Shown here: positions 1-7,109 of the stretch, in pieces | How positions within the stretch are numbered: the first letter of the stretch is position 1 | How the letters are laid out: each line of letters opens with the position of its first letter | DNA from: Limnoraphis robusta CS-951 | Lineage (GTDB): Bacteria; Cyanobacteriota; Cyanobacteriia; Cyanobacteriales; Microcoleaceae | Length of the DNA stretch: 21,339 bases | Reading direction: 5' to 3' | NCBI RefSeq assembly: GCF_000972705.2 | Contig: NZ_LATL02000126.1 | Span: 1 to 21,339 of the forward strand | Notes under the pieces: generated by a model | The model's database searches: none | The model's input: the letters and a program-made list of their open reading frames with translations, nothing else | What the model was told of the DNA's origin: nothing | Position numbers and translations under genes: made by a program

Positions 1-80
1 CCTGCCAGTTGAGTTATTATAGCATTAGAAAGAGCCTTATATCCCCATACCTGAAGGTAGGGGCTTTACGGCAATTTTTG
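1..80 (+). mobile_element. Probable right end of an IS200/IS605-type element (body outside window)
   Basis: Seen: an imperfect hairpin with CCCC at 43-46, a single bulged A at 47, TACC at 48-51, loop TGAA, GGTA at 56-59 and GGGG at 60-63. It is followed by CTTTACGGC and a T-run. Established: subterminal hairpins with one unpaired base are the recognition structure of IS200/IS605 TnpA, and in TnpB-carrying elements the same right-end region forms the 3' part of the omega RNA. The reading frame starting at base 2 gives LPVELL and a stop at 20-22, which could be the last residues of a tnpB gene lying to the left, but six residues are too few to identify it. The exact element boundary cannot be placed. 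Confidence 0.45.
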
Positions 81-411
81 GTAACAAGAGATTTTCGTTA
101 CACAGACAGTCCCCCTCGTTTTTCTAGCGCTGGTGAGGCGTATCCGTACAATATCCGATTTTGGCGTGGCTGTAGGATGAGTTACGCTTCGCTTTTCATT
201 TAAAATAAAAATGCTATATCTGCTAGCCCAAGGGGTCTAGACTGCTCATCTACTGAGCGGGAATGGCTACTGTACTGCACCTTTAGATAGATGAACTTTC
301 TCGCAATAACTGTGATGCTTAAAAAAGAGTTTAATCGCTCTATAGCTAAAGTCCCTTTATTTTATCGCTAATTTTAATGTTATCGTTAATCTTTAAGAAT
401 TACTCAAGACT
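81..411. other. Gene-free left flank
   Basis: No convincing coding sequence is seen. A 64-codon open frame at 9-203 runs through the hairpin of the probable insertion-element end and has no protein-like character, so it is not annotated. Bases 172-200 (GGATGAGTTACGCTTCGC) resemble a short dispersed intergenic sequence often seen in cyanobacteria. The last about 110 bases are AT-rich and presumably hold the promoter of the following membrane protein, but no clear -35/-10 pair stands out. Confidence 0.4.
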
Positions 412-1143
412 ATGAAGCTTTGGTTCTTTTATTTCTTCGCTTTTTTCGCAATTATTTTGATTCGCTACTTTCTGATCGCGGGAGGCACATACTGGTTGTT
501 TTATTCTTTTTTTGGGGGGTTTTTTGGAAAACAATATTCTGATTTTCAGTCCCCCAACAGGGATTTAATTAAAAACGATATTGAACTTTCAATCATCTCG
601 ACTTTCGTTTTTTCGGTTTGCACTGCCTTAGTCATGTATATACACGATTCGGGTGCAACGCGCTTGTATTCTTCAATTGATGATTATGGACTATTTTATT
701 TAGTAATCAGTTTCCTCGGTGTGATTTTTTTACAAGATACCTGCTTCTACTTTTTTCATCGAGTATTTCATCATCCTAAATTGTTTCGATGGCTGCATCG
801 CGGTCATCACAGGTCGAATTATCCAACGCCTTGGACATCTTTTGCCCTCGACTTTTTTGAAGCATTGATTCAAGGATTATTTCTAATCGCTGTTGTTTTC
901 ATTATCCCCGTTCATTTTATCGTTTTGGGTTTATTACTAACAACGATGACGATTTGGGCTGTCGTTAATCATCTGGGGTTTGAATTATTTCCGGCTTTCC
1001 CCAATCATTGGCTAGGAAAATGGCTAATTAGTGCCACCTATCATTCCATTCATCATCGCAATTATCAAATCCATTATGGATTGTATTTTACCTTTTGGGA
1101 TAGGCTTTTAGGGACTAACGATTTCAAGGAGGAACATCTATAA
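412..1143 (+). CDS. Fatty acid hydroxylase / sterol desaturase family membrane protein
   Basis: A 243-residue integral membrane protein with the histidine clusters that bind the di-iron centre of the fatty acid hydroxylase superfamily. Visible motifs are HRVFHH (residues 116-121), HRGHH (129-133), an isolated NH at 186-187, and HSIHH (211-215) followed by H221. Hydrophobic stretches lie at about 5-35, 60-78, 93-112 and 150-185, which places the histidines on the cytoplasmic face as in the family. The likely reaction is O2-dependent hydroxylation or desaturation of a lipid or carotenoid; the substrate cannot be read from the sequence. The length is normal for short bacterial members and both ends look intact. 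No strong ribosome binding site precedes the ATG. It stands alone: the next gene on the strand is 300 bp away behind a repeat cluster. The family call is firm, the substrate open. Confidence 0.9.
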   Translation: MKLWFFYFFAFFAIILIRYFLIAGGTYWLFYSFFGGFFGKQYSDFQSPNRDLIKNDIELSIISTFVFSVCTALVMYIHDSGATRLYSSIDDYGLFYLVISFLGVIFLQDTCFYFFHRVFHHPKLFRWLHRGHHRSNYPTPWTSFALDFFEALIQGLFLIAVVFIIPVHFIVLGLLLTTMTIWAVVNHLGFELFPAFPNHWLGKWLISATYHSIHHRNYQIHYGLYFTFWDRLLGTNDFKEEHL

Positions 1144-1201
1144 ACCGTAAGTATTAACAATAATTAATTCCAAACCCCCTTTTATATCTTCTTATTTAAC
1201 A

Positions 1202-1260
1202 CTCCCCTCGTCTAACCCCCCCTTTTCAAGCACAGGGGAGAGGTGGAGAGAGGTTGGGGG
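1202..1260. repeat. C/T- and G/A-rich intergenic inverted repeat
   Basis: Downstream of the hydroxylase gene, CTCCCCT (1202-1208) is complementary to AGGGGAG (1234-1240), and the C-run after 1215 can pair with the G-run at 1251-1260. This gives a large, G+C-rich fold in an otherwise AT-rich spacer. Similar C/T-rich strings recur at 3593-3750. It may help end transcription of the upstream gene, but it lacks a clean T-tract; a dispersed intergenic repeat is the alternative. Confidence 0.45.
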
Positions 1261-1302
1261 AGAGGTAACAATAAAGGTTTACGTTTGAGGTGAAGTTGAG
1301 AG
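1261..1302. repeat. 42-bp direct repeat, copy 1
   Basis: Bases 1261-1302 match 1365-1406 at 40 of 42 positions (offset 104 bp). The shared core begins AGAGGTAACAATAAAGG. The two copies bracket the perfect hairpin at 1311-1343, and the second lies just upstream of the kinase start. Confidence 0.75.
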
Positions 1303-1310
1303 TAGTGGAT

Positions 1311-1343
1311 AAAAACCCGGTTTCTCAAAGAAACCGGGTTTTT
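1311..1343. repeat. Perfect 15-bp-stem hairpin (AAAAACCCGGTTTCT type)
   Basis: The arm 1311-1325 (AAAAACCCGGTTTCT) is exactly complementary to 1329-1343 (AGAAACCGGGTTTTT), leaving a 3-base CAA loop. On either strand the stem is followed by T residues, so it could act as a two-way intrinsic terminator. The same arm sequence recurs at 10991-11004, and its complement at 11143-11153, so this is a dispersed repeat in this genome. It lies between two 42-bp direct repeats. Confidence 0.7.
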
Positions 1344-1364
1344 CAGATGGAGGTTAATTAGAAG

Positions 1365-1406
1365 AGAGGTAACAATAAAGGTTTACGTTTGGGGTGAACT
1401 TGAGAG
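1365..1406. repeat. 42-bp direct repeat, copy 2
   Basis: Second copy of the repeat at 1261-1302, with two mismatches. It ends 36 bp before the kinase ATG, so it probably covers the kinase promoter or 5' leader. Confidence 0.75.
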
Positions 1407-1442
1407 AAAATAGAGATAAGATCCTCAACTATCTCACACCGT

Positions 1443-3281
1443 ATGACCTGCTGTTTAAACCCCTACTGTCCTAAACCCGACAACCCCGACGGAAACCGTT
1501 ATTGTCAAACTTGTGGCACCGAATTAATTCCCATTTTGAGAAGTCATTATCGGGTGATAAAACTATTAGGCGAAGGGGGTTTTGGTCGAACCTATCTCGC
1601 CGAAGATATTGATAAATTGAATGAATATTGTGTGGTCAAACAATTCACCGCAAACGTTCAGGGAACCGGGGCGTTAAACAAAGCGACACAACTGTTTGAA
1701 CAGGAAGCCCGACAACTTCAGCAACTCGGCAAACATCCCCAAATTCCCACATTATACGCCTATTTTGAGGAAGGAAAACAGTTATTTTTAGTTCAGGAAT
1801 ATATCGAAGGCGAGACGTTATCACAGTTAGTTGAAAAGCGGGAAGTTTGGAAGGAATCACAAGTTAAACAACTGTTAGAGAATTTATTACCCGTTTTGAA
1901 ATTTGTTCACGAACAAAAGGTCATTCATCGAGATATCAAGCCGGATAATATTATTCAACGTCGGGGCGATGAATGTTTTGTGTTAATTGATTTTGGGGTT
2001 GCCAAACAGTTATCAACAACAGTTTTCCAAACAAAAATGGGGACTCGTATTGGTTCCGATGGTTATGCTTCTATCGAACAAATGCAAGACGGGGAAGCTT
2101 ATCCGGCGAGTGATTTATTTAGTTTGGGGGTAACTTGTTTTTATCTGTTGACTCAAGTTCATCCCTATGATTTGTTCTTAGAAGAAGGTTATGGCTGGAC
2201 TCGCAACTGGGAACAACATCTCAAGCAATCTATTAGTCAGGAATTAAAGCAAATTGTAACTAAGTTACTGCAAAAAGATGTTCAGCAACGTTATCAGTCT
2301 GTTTCTGATATTTTAACAGCTTTGCGATCGCATTCTACAAAAAGTTCTCAAATTCCTCAATCTTCTCAAACTGTTACTTCACCTATTTCTTGGAAAAATG
2401 CAACCTGTATTAAAACTTTAACAGGACATTCAAATCATGTTAGGTCTGTTGCTTTCAGCCCCGATGGTCGAATGTTAGCCAGTGGAAGTGAGGACAATAC
2501 TATCAAACTCTGGGATGTCGAAACTCGAGCGACAATTGCGACTTTAAAAGGACATTTACATTGGGTGAATTCTGTCGCATTTAGCCCAGATGGTCGTATT
2601 TTAGCGAGTGGGAGTGAGGACAAAACTATCAAATTGTGGAATGTAAAAACTCACAGGGAAATTGCTACTTTAAAAGGACATTCAGATTGGGTGAGGTCTG
2701 TAGCATTTAGCCCAGATGGTCTAATTTTAGCGACTGGAAGTAAAGACAAAACTATTCGCCTGTGGAATGTGAAAACTCAAACTGAAATTACCACATTAAA
2801 AGGAGATTCAGATTCTTTCTGGTCTGTAGCATTTAGCCCCGATGGTCGGATGTTAGCGAGTGGAAGTTCTGACAAAACTGTAAAATTATGGGGTATAGCA
2901 AATCCTCGTGTAATTACCACATTAAAAGGACATTCAAATTGGATCAGGTTTGTAGCATTTAGCCCAGATGGTCTAATTTTAGCCAGTGGAAGTAAAGACA
3001 AAACTATTCGCCTGTGGAATGTGAAAACTCAAACTGAAATTACCACATTAAAAGGAGATTCAGATGCTTTCTGGTCTGTAGCATTTAGCCCCGATGGTCG
3101 CACGTTAGCGAGTGGAAGTTCGGACAAAACTGTTAAACTGTGGGATGTGAAAACTCAAACTGAAATTGCTACTTTAAAAGGACATTCAGATTGGGTGAGG
3201 TCTGTTGCATTTAGCCCCGATGGTCGCACGTTAGCGAGTGGAAGTTCTGACAAAACGATTAAATTGTGGCGACCTGGGTAG
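1443..3281 (+). CDS. Serine/threonine protein kinase with N-terminal zinc ribbon and seven WD40 repeats
   Basis: A 612-residue three-part protein. Residues 1-27 form a small zinc-ribbon-like module (C4-x4-C9, C21-x2-C24). Residues 35-295 are a Hanks-type kinase: glycine loop GEGGFG (43-48), catalytic lysine K66, probable alpha-C glutamate E88, catalytic loop HRDIKPDN (162-169) and DFG (183-185). All key catalytic residues are present, so the kinase should be active. A Ser/Thr/Gln-rich linker (296-320) joins it to seven 42-residue WD40 repeats (322-612), each with a GH or GD start, a VAFSPDG core and an IKLW-type end, enough for a complete seven-blade propeller. No membrane segment is seen, so it is probably cytosolic. 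Kinase/WD40 fusions are established in filamentous cyanobacteria; targets are unknown. The propeller probably binds partner proteins. Blades 4 and 6 carry GD where the others have GH. Confidence 0.93.
   Translation: MTCCLNPYCPKPDNPDGNRYCQTCGTELIPILRSHYRVIKLLGEGGFGRTYLAEDIDKLNEYCVVKQFTANVQGTGALNKATQLFEQEARQLQQLGKHPQIPTLYAYFEEGKQLFLVQEYIEGETLSQLVEKREVWKESQVKQLLENLLPVLKFVHEQKVIHRDIKPDNIIQRRGDECFVLIDFGVAKQLSTTVFQTKMGTRIGSDGYASIEQMQDGEAYPASDLFSLGVTCFYLLTQVHPYDLFLEEGYGWTRNWEQHLKQSISQELKQIVTKLLQKDVQQRYQSVSDILTALRSHSTKSSQIPQSSQTVTSPISWKNATCIKTLTGHSNHVRSVAFSPDGRMLASGSEDNTIKLWDVETRATIATLKGHLHWVNSVAFSPDGRILASGSEDKTIKLWNVKTHREIATLKGHSDWVRSVAFSPDGLILATGSKDKTIRLWNVKTQTEITTLKGDSDSFWSVAFSPDGRMLASGSSDKTVKLWGIANPRVITTLKGHSNWIRFVAFSPDGLILASGSKDKTIRLWNVKTQTEITTLKGDSDAFWSVAFSPDGRTLASGSSDKTVKLWDVKTQTEIATLKGHSDWVRSVAFSPDGRTLASGSSDKTIKLWRPG
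2324..2331. repeat. HIP1 palindrome (representative; at least 15 copies)
   Basis: GCGATCGC starts at 2324, 3453, 4354, 4407, 4606, 6331, 6982, 7553, 8345, 10152, 10830, 16711, 17023, 19787 and 20829. About 0.3 copies are expected by chance in 21.3 kb. The over-represented octamer HIP1 is a hallmark of many cyanobacterial genomes, and most copies here lie inside genes. Confidence 0.9.
2406..3278 (+). repeat. WD40 coding repeat array (seven 126-bp units)
   Basis: Seven tandem 126-bp units (the last 3 bp short) encode the propeller of the kinase. Two adjacent units have been copied recently: 2700-2848 and 2952-3100 (offset exactly 252 bp, two units) are identical over 149 bp except for three bases. 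Other units are clearly more diverged in third positions. This points to duplication or gene conversion of a two-blade block. Confidence 0.85.
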
Positions 3282-3316
3282 GTGGGGATTTTGTAAATAA
3301 AACAGAATTAAGAACC

Positions 3317-3568
3317 ATGACTCAAAATACTATTAAATTGCTCGATATTATTGCTCTAACGGTCGATATTCCCGAATATAACTTGTTGCGAGGTCAAGTG
3401 GGTACTGTCGTTGAAATATTGGCTGATGGTAGCGCTTTTGAGGTAGAATTTAGCGATCGCAATGGATACACTTATGAGTCAGTTGGTTTACGTCCAGAAC
3501 AAATCATGGTATTACATTTTGAGCCAATATCACCCAATTCTACATCAGAAAAAGTTACATTAAATTAA
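3317..3568 (+). CDS. DUF4926 domain-containing small protein
   Basis: An 83-residue protein whose whole length matches the DUF4926 pattern: LLDIIALTVDIPEYNLLRGQVGTVVEIL, then a VEFSD core, then an LRPEQIMVLHFEPI-type end. The frame is open back to a GTG at 3266 inside the kinase gene, but those 17 extra residues are not family-like, so the ATG at 3317 is preferred. That leaves 35 bp after the kinase stop, with no terminator between them, so it may be translated from the kinase transcript. DUF4926 proteins are small beta-rich proteins of unknown function found widely in cyanobacteria, and some sit beside toxin-like genes; no such partner is visible here. Confidence 0.8.
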   Translation: MTQNTIKLLDIIALTVDIPEYNLLRGQVGTVVEILADGSAFEVEFSDRNGYTYESVGLRPEQIMVLHFEPISPNSTSEKVTLN

Positions 3569-3784
3569 TATCTTGAAACGCTCCTCTCGCCACCTCTCAC
3601 TACCCTCTCCTACCTCTCCCTAACCCTCTCCTACGAGGAGAGGGAAAAGGTGTCCCGTCGGGGACTATTTATTAATCGAGAGGGACAATTGTATCTCCCC
3701 CAACCCCCCGATCTTCGGCAGGGCTGTTTAAGGGGGATTTAGGGGGATATTTCCCAAAGGGGAATATAATCAGGGAGAGGTTAA
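3569..3784. repeat. Hairpin-rich convergent spacer with C/T-rich dispersed repeats
   Basis: The 216 bp between two converging genes hold several inverted repeats. A perfect 9-bp stem CCCTCTCCT (3624-3632) pairs with AGGAGAGGG (3636-3644) across an ACG loop. A long imperfect stem joins the C-runs near 3697-3709 to the G-runs near 3731-3747. A 5-bp stem TTCCC/GGGAA lies at 3751-3764. C/T-rich and G-rich strings like these are typical dispersed intergenic repeats in cyanobacteria. Position and folding suggest the region also stops transcription from both sides, but none has a classic long T-tract. Confidence 0.5.
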
Positions 3785-4873
3785 TTAATCCTCAAATTGC
3801 ATTAAATTCCCAATTTGACTTTCATCTAACACCTTTTTCGGACGCATAATTAAAATTAATTGTCCTAACAGTGATAAATTGGGATCTTCTTCAAACCACT
3901 GTAATTCCAGTTTATTATCCTGTTCAACTAAAAAATAACGATCCGCTTCCCACTGCCGTTGTGAACGATCAATAACGACTAAAACAGGTTCAACTTTTCC
4001 CGGTAAAGGACTCGGTAAAGTGTCGCTTTTCCCAATAATAACAACCGGATCTTCTGCCTTCGTAATCACCTGCCAACCCGGAAGCGGTATCCACGCCCCA
4101 GAACCCTCAAATTTAACCATGCGAAACGGTTCAAACTCATCAGTTATTGGCACTGCTTTTAAATCTTCTACAGTTAACGGAAATTCACCGACAACCGGAA
4201 GAATACGCGGTAAATCTTCATCTGATTCTAACCGATAAACAGGTAAACGAGGGGCGGGATGAGTGGAAACAACGGAAAAATCAGTTAATAGTTTTTCAAT
4301 GTGTTGTCGGGCGTCGGGAGAATTAGCAAATCTTAACCCTTTGGCAATTAAACGCGATCGCTGTTGAAGATCGCTATGTTGTCGCGCAGCTTTCCAACAT
4401 TGATAGGCGATCGCATCACCGGGATGTCGCGTAAAACCTTCGGGTAAACGACTCACACGGGAGAGATCTTTGATCGCTTTGGCGAGATCTTTGGCATCAT
4501 CCGCGTCAATATTTTGGGATATCGTAAATTCTGCCGCTTCTATTCGTTCCGGTTGCGTTAAAATGCGAAATTCATAGAGAATATCACTTCCTTTTTGCAT
4601 AAAATGCGATCGCACCCGTTCGGAAGCGCCGCCTGTTACCAAAGAGTTGTATACTTGAGAAGCGACAATCACCTGATTTTGCTGAATCGGTTCAAACCCC
4701 GTTTCTTCAAACAGGTTTTGGGAATTGTAGCCCGATTTTTGTAGCGTCGCACAGGCTTGTCCCCAGTCTACCCAAGTTCCTTCTTTGCGACGGAGTAATT
4801 GGACTAATTCTTCTACATTCCCGGTTTCATTCGACGGTTGTGGGTTGGGGTTGTCTTGCGGTGTTCCAGTCAT
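3785..4873 (-). CDS. raf1: Rubisco accumulation factor 1 (Raf1)
   Basis: A 362-residue homologue of Raf1, the chaperone that stabilises RbcL dimers during assembly of form I Rubisco in the cytoplasm. The N-terminal helical domain shows the characteristic RRKEGTWVDWGQAC block and a GFEPIQQNQ string. It is joined by a variable proline-containing linker (around THPAPRLPVYRLESDE) to a C-terminal beta-rich dimerisation domain ending in LSLLGQLILIMRPKKV. The length matches cyanobacterial Raf1. The frame is open three codons further to a TTG at 4882, but the ATG at 4873 is a better start. rbcL/rbcS are not in the window, consistent with raf1 usually being unlinked. It is divergent from the 165-residue gene and ends in a hairpin-rich spacer. 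Confidence 0.93.
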   Translation of the reverse strand: MTGTPQDNPNPQPSNETGNVEELVQLLRRKEGTWVDWGQACATLQKSGYNSQNLFEETGFEPIQQNQVIVASQVYNSLVTGGASERVRSHFMQKGSDILYEFRILTQPERIEAAEFTISQNIDADDAKDLAKAIKDLSRVSRLPEGFTRHPGDAIAYQCWKAARQHSDLQQRSRLIAKGLRFANSPDARQHIEKLLTDFSVVSTHPAPRLPVYRLESDEDLPRILPVVGEFPLTVEDLKAVPITDEFEPFRMVKFEGSGAWIPLPGWQVITKAEDPVVIIGKSDTLPSPLPGKVEPVLVVIDRSQRQWEADRYFLVEQDNKLELQWFEEDPNLSLLGQLILIMRPKKVLDESQIGNLMQFED

Positions 4874-5139
4874 AACGTTCAAAATCCAGTTAGAGTTTAG
4901 CCTACACTATAATTTGTGATTTAATATTTAAGTGGAAGGCAACGGGGTAATTCGGGTTGAGTCAAAATCTAGTTAGATTTCTCACACTTTACTCAGTTTA
5001 CCTGAAAAGGGAAACTTCAGCTCATCTGAGACATTTTGACGTTTTCTCTGTCGGAAATTTTGCTCAGTCTGCTCAATCGTTTTTCTTTTTTCCGTCTAAA
5101 AATCGTTAAACTTAGTCTATCTACAATTCTAATCCTCTC
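4874..5139. promoter_or_regulatory. Divergent promoter region between raf1 and the 165-residue gene
   Basis: This 266-bp region must carry promoters for two outward-facing genes. On the minus strand a TATAGT hexamer (4911-4906) about 33 bp before the raf1 ATG is a plausible -10 box; no convincing -35 is seen. A short direct repeat is present: CAAAATCCAGTTAGA (4880-4894) and CAAAATCTAGTTAGA (4963-4977), one mismatch. An imperfect stem GTTTACC/GGGAAAC lies at 4996-5015. No binding protein can be named. Confidence 0.35.
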
Positions 5140-5637
5140 ATGAATTCTAAAGTCTTACTCAAAGAAATCTATAAAAAAGTTCCCATGTACCGTTTATTTA
5201 ATCGCTTATGGGTTCATCCTCATCAGATTAAAGGTTATGGAGTCGCTGATATTGAATGTGATTATCCGCAATGGGGGCCAGGGGAGGATTATCAACAATG
5301 GTTTGATCAAAAAATGGAAACGTTTCAAGTGCAAACTCTCTCCCCGGAAAATAGTAATAATCCAGAAAATCATATTGAGTTGGTGAGAGTTTTGATTTTA
5401 CTTTGTGATCCGGTTGTCGAACTGAATTTTAAGCGGTATATTGATGCAAGTTTAGATTCGGATGATCAGTTTTTTGTGCCGATGCGGTTAGCGACTGAAT
5501 CTTCTTTGAAAACCTTAGAACCCTCGGAAGGATTGGAAATTCATGTTCTCGCTGAAAAAACTCAAAAGGAGATTCTTTATCCTGATGAAATTTTAGCTGA
5601 GATTAATGAAACTCTGTGGACAAAAAGTTGGGAATAA
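5140..5637 (+). CDS. Hypothetical protein, 165 residues
   Basis: Not recognised. A soluble, acidic protein with no signal peptide, membrane span or cysteine-metal motif. The N-terminus (MNSKVLLKEIYKKVPMYRLF) is basic and amphipathic. The middle has an aromatic, acidic stretch (IECDYPQWGPGEDYQQWFDQ), and the C-terminal half alternates strand-like and acidic helical segments. Codon use and composition resemble the neighbouring genes, and the frame is clean over 166 codons with plausible protein character, so it is very likely real. It is divergent from raf1 and 122 bp upstream of the TldE-like gene. That gap allows co-transcription but does not prove it. Confidence 0.75.
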   Translation: MNSKVLLKEIYKKVPMYRLFNRLWVHPHQIKGYGVADIECDYPQWGPGEDYQQWFDQKMETFQVQTLSPENSNNPENHIELVRVLILLCDPVVELNFKRYIDASLDSDDQFFVPMRLATESSLKTLEPSEGLEIHVLAEKTQKEILYPDEILAEINETLWTKSWE

Positions 5638-5759
5638 AGAAGAGAGTCAGGGCGGGTTTCTTGAAGTTGTTTGTGAAAAACCTCAATCTGAGTGGAATTC
5701 GCCCCGACAGCAACATGATCCTTTAAAATAAAAACAACAAACCTATCAACAGTAATTTT

Positions 5760-7067
5760 ATGGTAAACTCAATTGTCGAACAACTCTTAGAACAAACCCG
5801 TCAAAAAGTAGAGGCGGCTGAGGTGTATTTTCTCTCGTCTCAAGATACACCGATAGAGTTTGAAAATAATCGCCTAAAATCCCTACAAACGAAAGCCAAA
5901 CAAGGCGTTGCTTTACGAGTCATTCATAACGGAAAGTTAGGGTTTGCGAGTTCAACAGATTTAACTCGACTGGATGACTTAATTGATGCAGCCATTCAAA
6001 CCGCAGAAATTGGTGATCCCGTAGACTTTGAACTCGCTGCAAATTATCATCAATCTAGCCCCAAAACCTCTTATATTCCCCCAACGACTCAAGACTTAGT
6101 AGAATTAGGTCACTCGTTAATCGAAAAAGTTCACAACTATAATTCAGAAATTCTCGTTAATGTTGGCTTTCATGTTCGGACTCAACAGGTACAAATTGCC
6201 ACAAATCAAGATGTTTTTGCGGAACAATCGAGTCAAATTGTCACCGGAAGTTTGGGCGGAAATCTCGTCAGGGGAGAAGATTTTCTCGAAATCTCTAGTT
6301 TTGATATTGCCAGAGATCGTTCTCTAGATAGCGATCGCCTGTTATCAGAATTGATTGAAAAATACCGTCTCGCTGAACAAAAAGCAACCATTTCTAGCGG
6401 ATCTTTTCCTGTTTTATTTACTCCCAGGGCGGTGGCGATGGTGTTGGGGCGTTTATTTAAAACGGTATTATCCGGTCAGGCGGTTGTGCAGAAATCCTCA
6501 CCTTTGAGTGATAAACTGGGTCAAACCCTATTTGATCCTCGTTTCACGTTGTATGAAGATCCCAAATTTGGGCCTTCGGCTTGTGAGTTTGACGATGAAG
6601 GAACCCCCACCACTCAAAAAATATTGATTGACAAAGGCACTGTTCAAGGGTTTTACTGGGATAGACAGTGGGCAGTTAGAGGTCAAGTTGAACCAACCGG
6701 AAATGGGTTTCGCGGTGGGTTATCGCGTCCGGGGCCTTCTTTAGTGAATCTTTGTATAAGTCCGGGAAGCACTTCTACAGAAGATTTAATTGCGAGTATC
6801 GATGAAGGATTAATTGTTGATCAAGTGTTGGGGGCGGGTCAGTCGAATCAATTGGCGGGAGAATTTTCAGTTAATTTAGATTTAGGATATAAAGTCGAAA
6901 ACGGTAAAATTGTCGGCCGTTTAAAGAATACAATGGTAGCAGGTAACATTTTTGAAGCGTTTAAACAGTTAGGGGATTTAAGCGATCGCCCTGAATGGGT
7001 AGGTGGCGGATCAAATGTTCCCAGTATGCTATTTAAACAGTTGGGAGTCGCCGCCCGAAAGTCTTAA
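5760..7067 (+). CDS. TldE/PmbA-type protein of the TldD/TldE peptidase family
   Basis: A 435-residue member of the TldD/PmbA (modulator of DNA gyrase) family. N-terminal features include the FENNRLKSLQTKAKQGVALRV block; the C-terminal half has FDDEGTPTTQK, the GFRGG segment and the ending MVAGNIFEAFKQLGDLS. Established: TldD carries an HExxxH zinc site and TldE/PmbA does not; the two form a heterodimer that trims unfolded or modified peptides. No HExxxH is present here, so this is assigned to the TldE-like subunit, probably needing a TldD partner encoded elsewhere. Cytosolic, normal length. A lipoprotein gene follows after 42 bp on the same strand, so the two may share a transcript. No clear ribosome binding site precedes the ATG. 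Confidence 0.88.
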   Translation: MVNSIVEQLLEQTRQKVEAAEVYFLSSQDTPIEFENNRLKSLQTKAKQGVALRVIHNGKLGFASSTDLTRLDDLIDAAIQTAEIGDPVDFELAANYHQSSPKTSYIPPTTQDLVELGHSLIEKVHNYNSEILVNVGFHVRTQQVQIATNQDVFAEQSSQIVTGSLGGNLVRGEDFLEISSFDIARDRSLDSDRLLSELIEKYRLAEQKATISSGSFPVLFTPRAVAMVLGRLFKTVLSGQAVVQKSSPLSDKLGQTLFDPRFTLYEDPKFGPSACEFDDEGTPTTQKILIDKGTVQGFYWDRQWAVRGQVEPTGNGFRGGLSRPGPSLVNLCISPGSTSTEDLIASIDEGLIVDQVLGAGQSNQLAGEFSVNLDLGYKVENGKIVGRLKNTMVAGNIFEAFKQLGDLSDRPEWVGGGSNVPSMLFKQLGVAARKS

Positions 7068-7109
7068 AACCGTTCAAATGTTTCTGATTCAGTATCTACA
7101 GTTAAAACC

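Noticed and set aside
9..203. 64-codon open frame at the left edge
   Set aside because: It runs through the insertion-element-like hairpin and has no recognisable protein character.
2435..3001. Minus-strand open frames opposite the WD40 repeats
   Set aside because: They recur with the same period as the repeats and are antisense shadows of the propeller coding sequence.
2406..3278. Regular repeats considered as a CRISPR array
   Set aside because: The 126-bp units are in-frame WD40 coding repeats, not short repeats with unique spacers. No CRISPR array was seen elsewhere.
3266..3316. GTG start extending the DUF4926 protein by 17 residues into the kinase gene
   Set aside because: The added residues are not family-like, and the ATG at 3317 fits the domain start.
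4874..4882. TTG start extending Raf1 by three residues
   Set aside because: An ATG lies three codons inside, and Raf1 does not need the extra residues.
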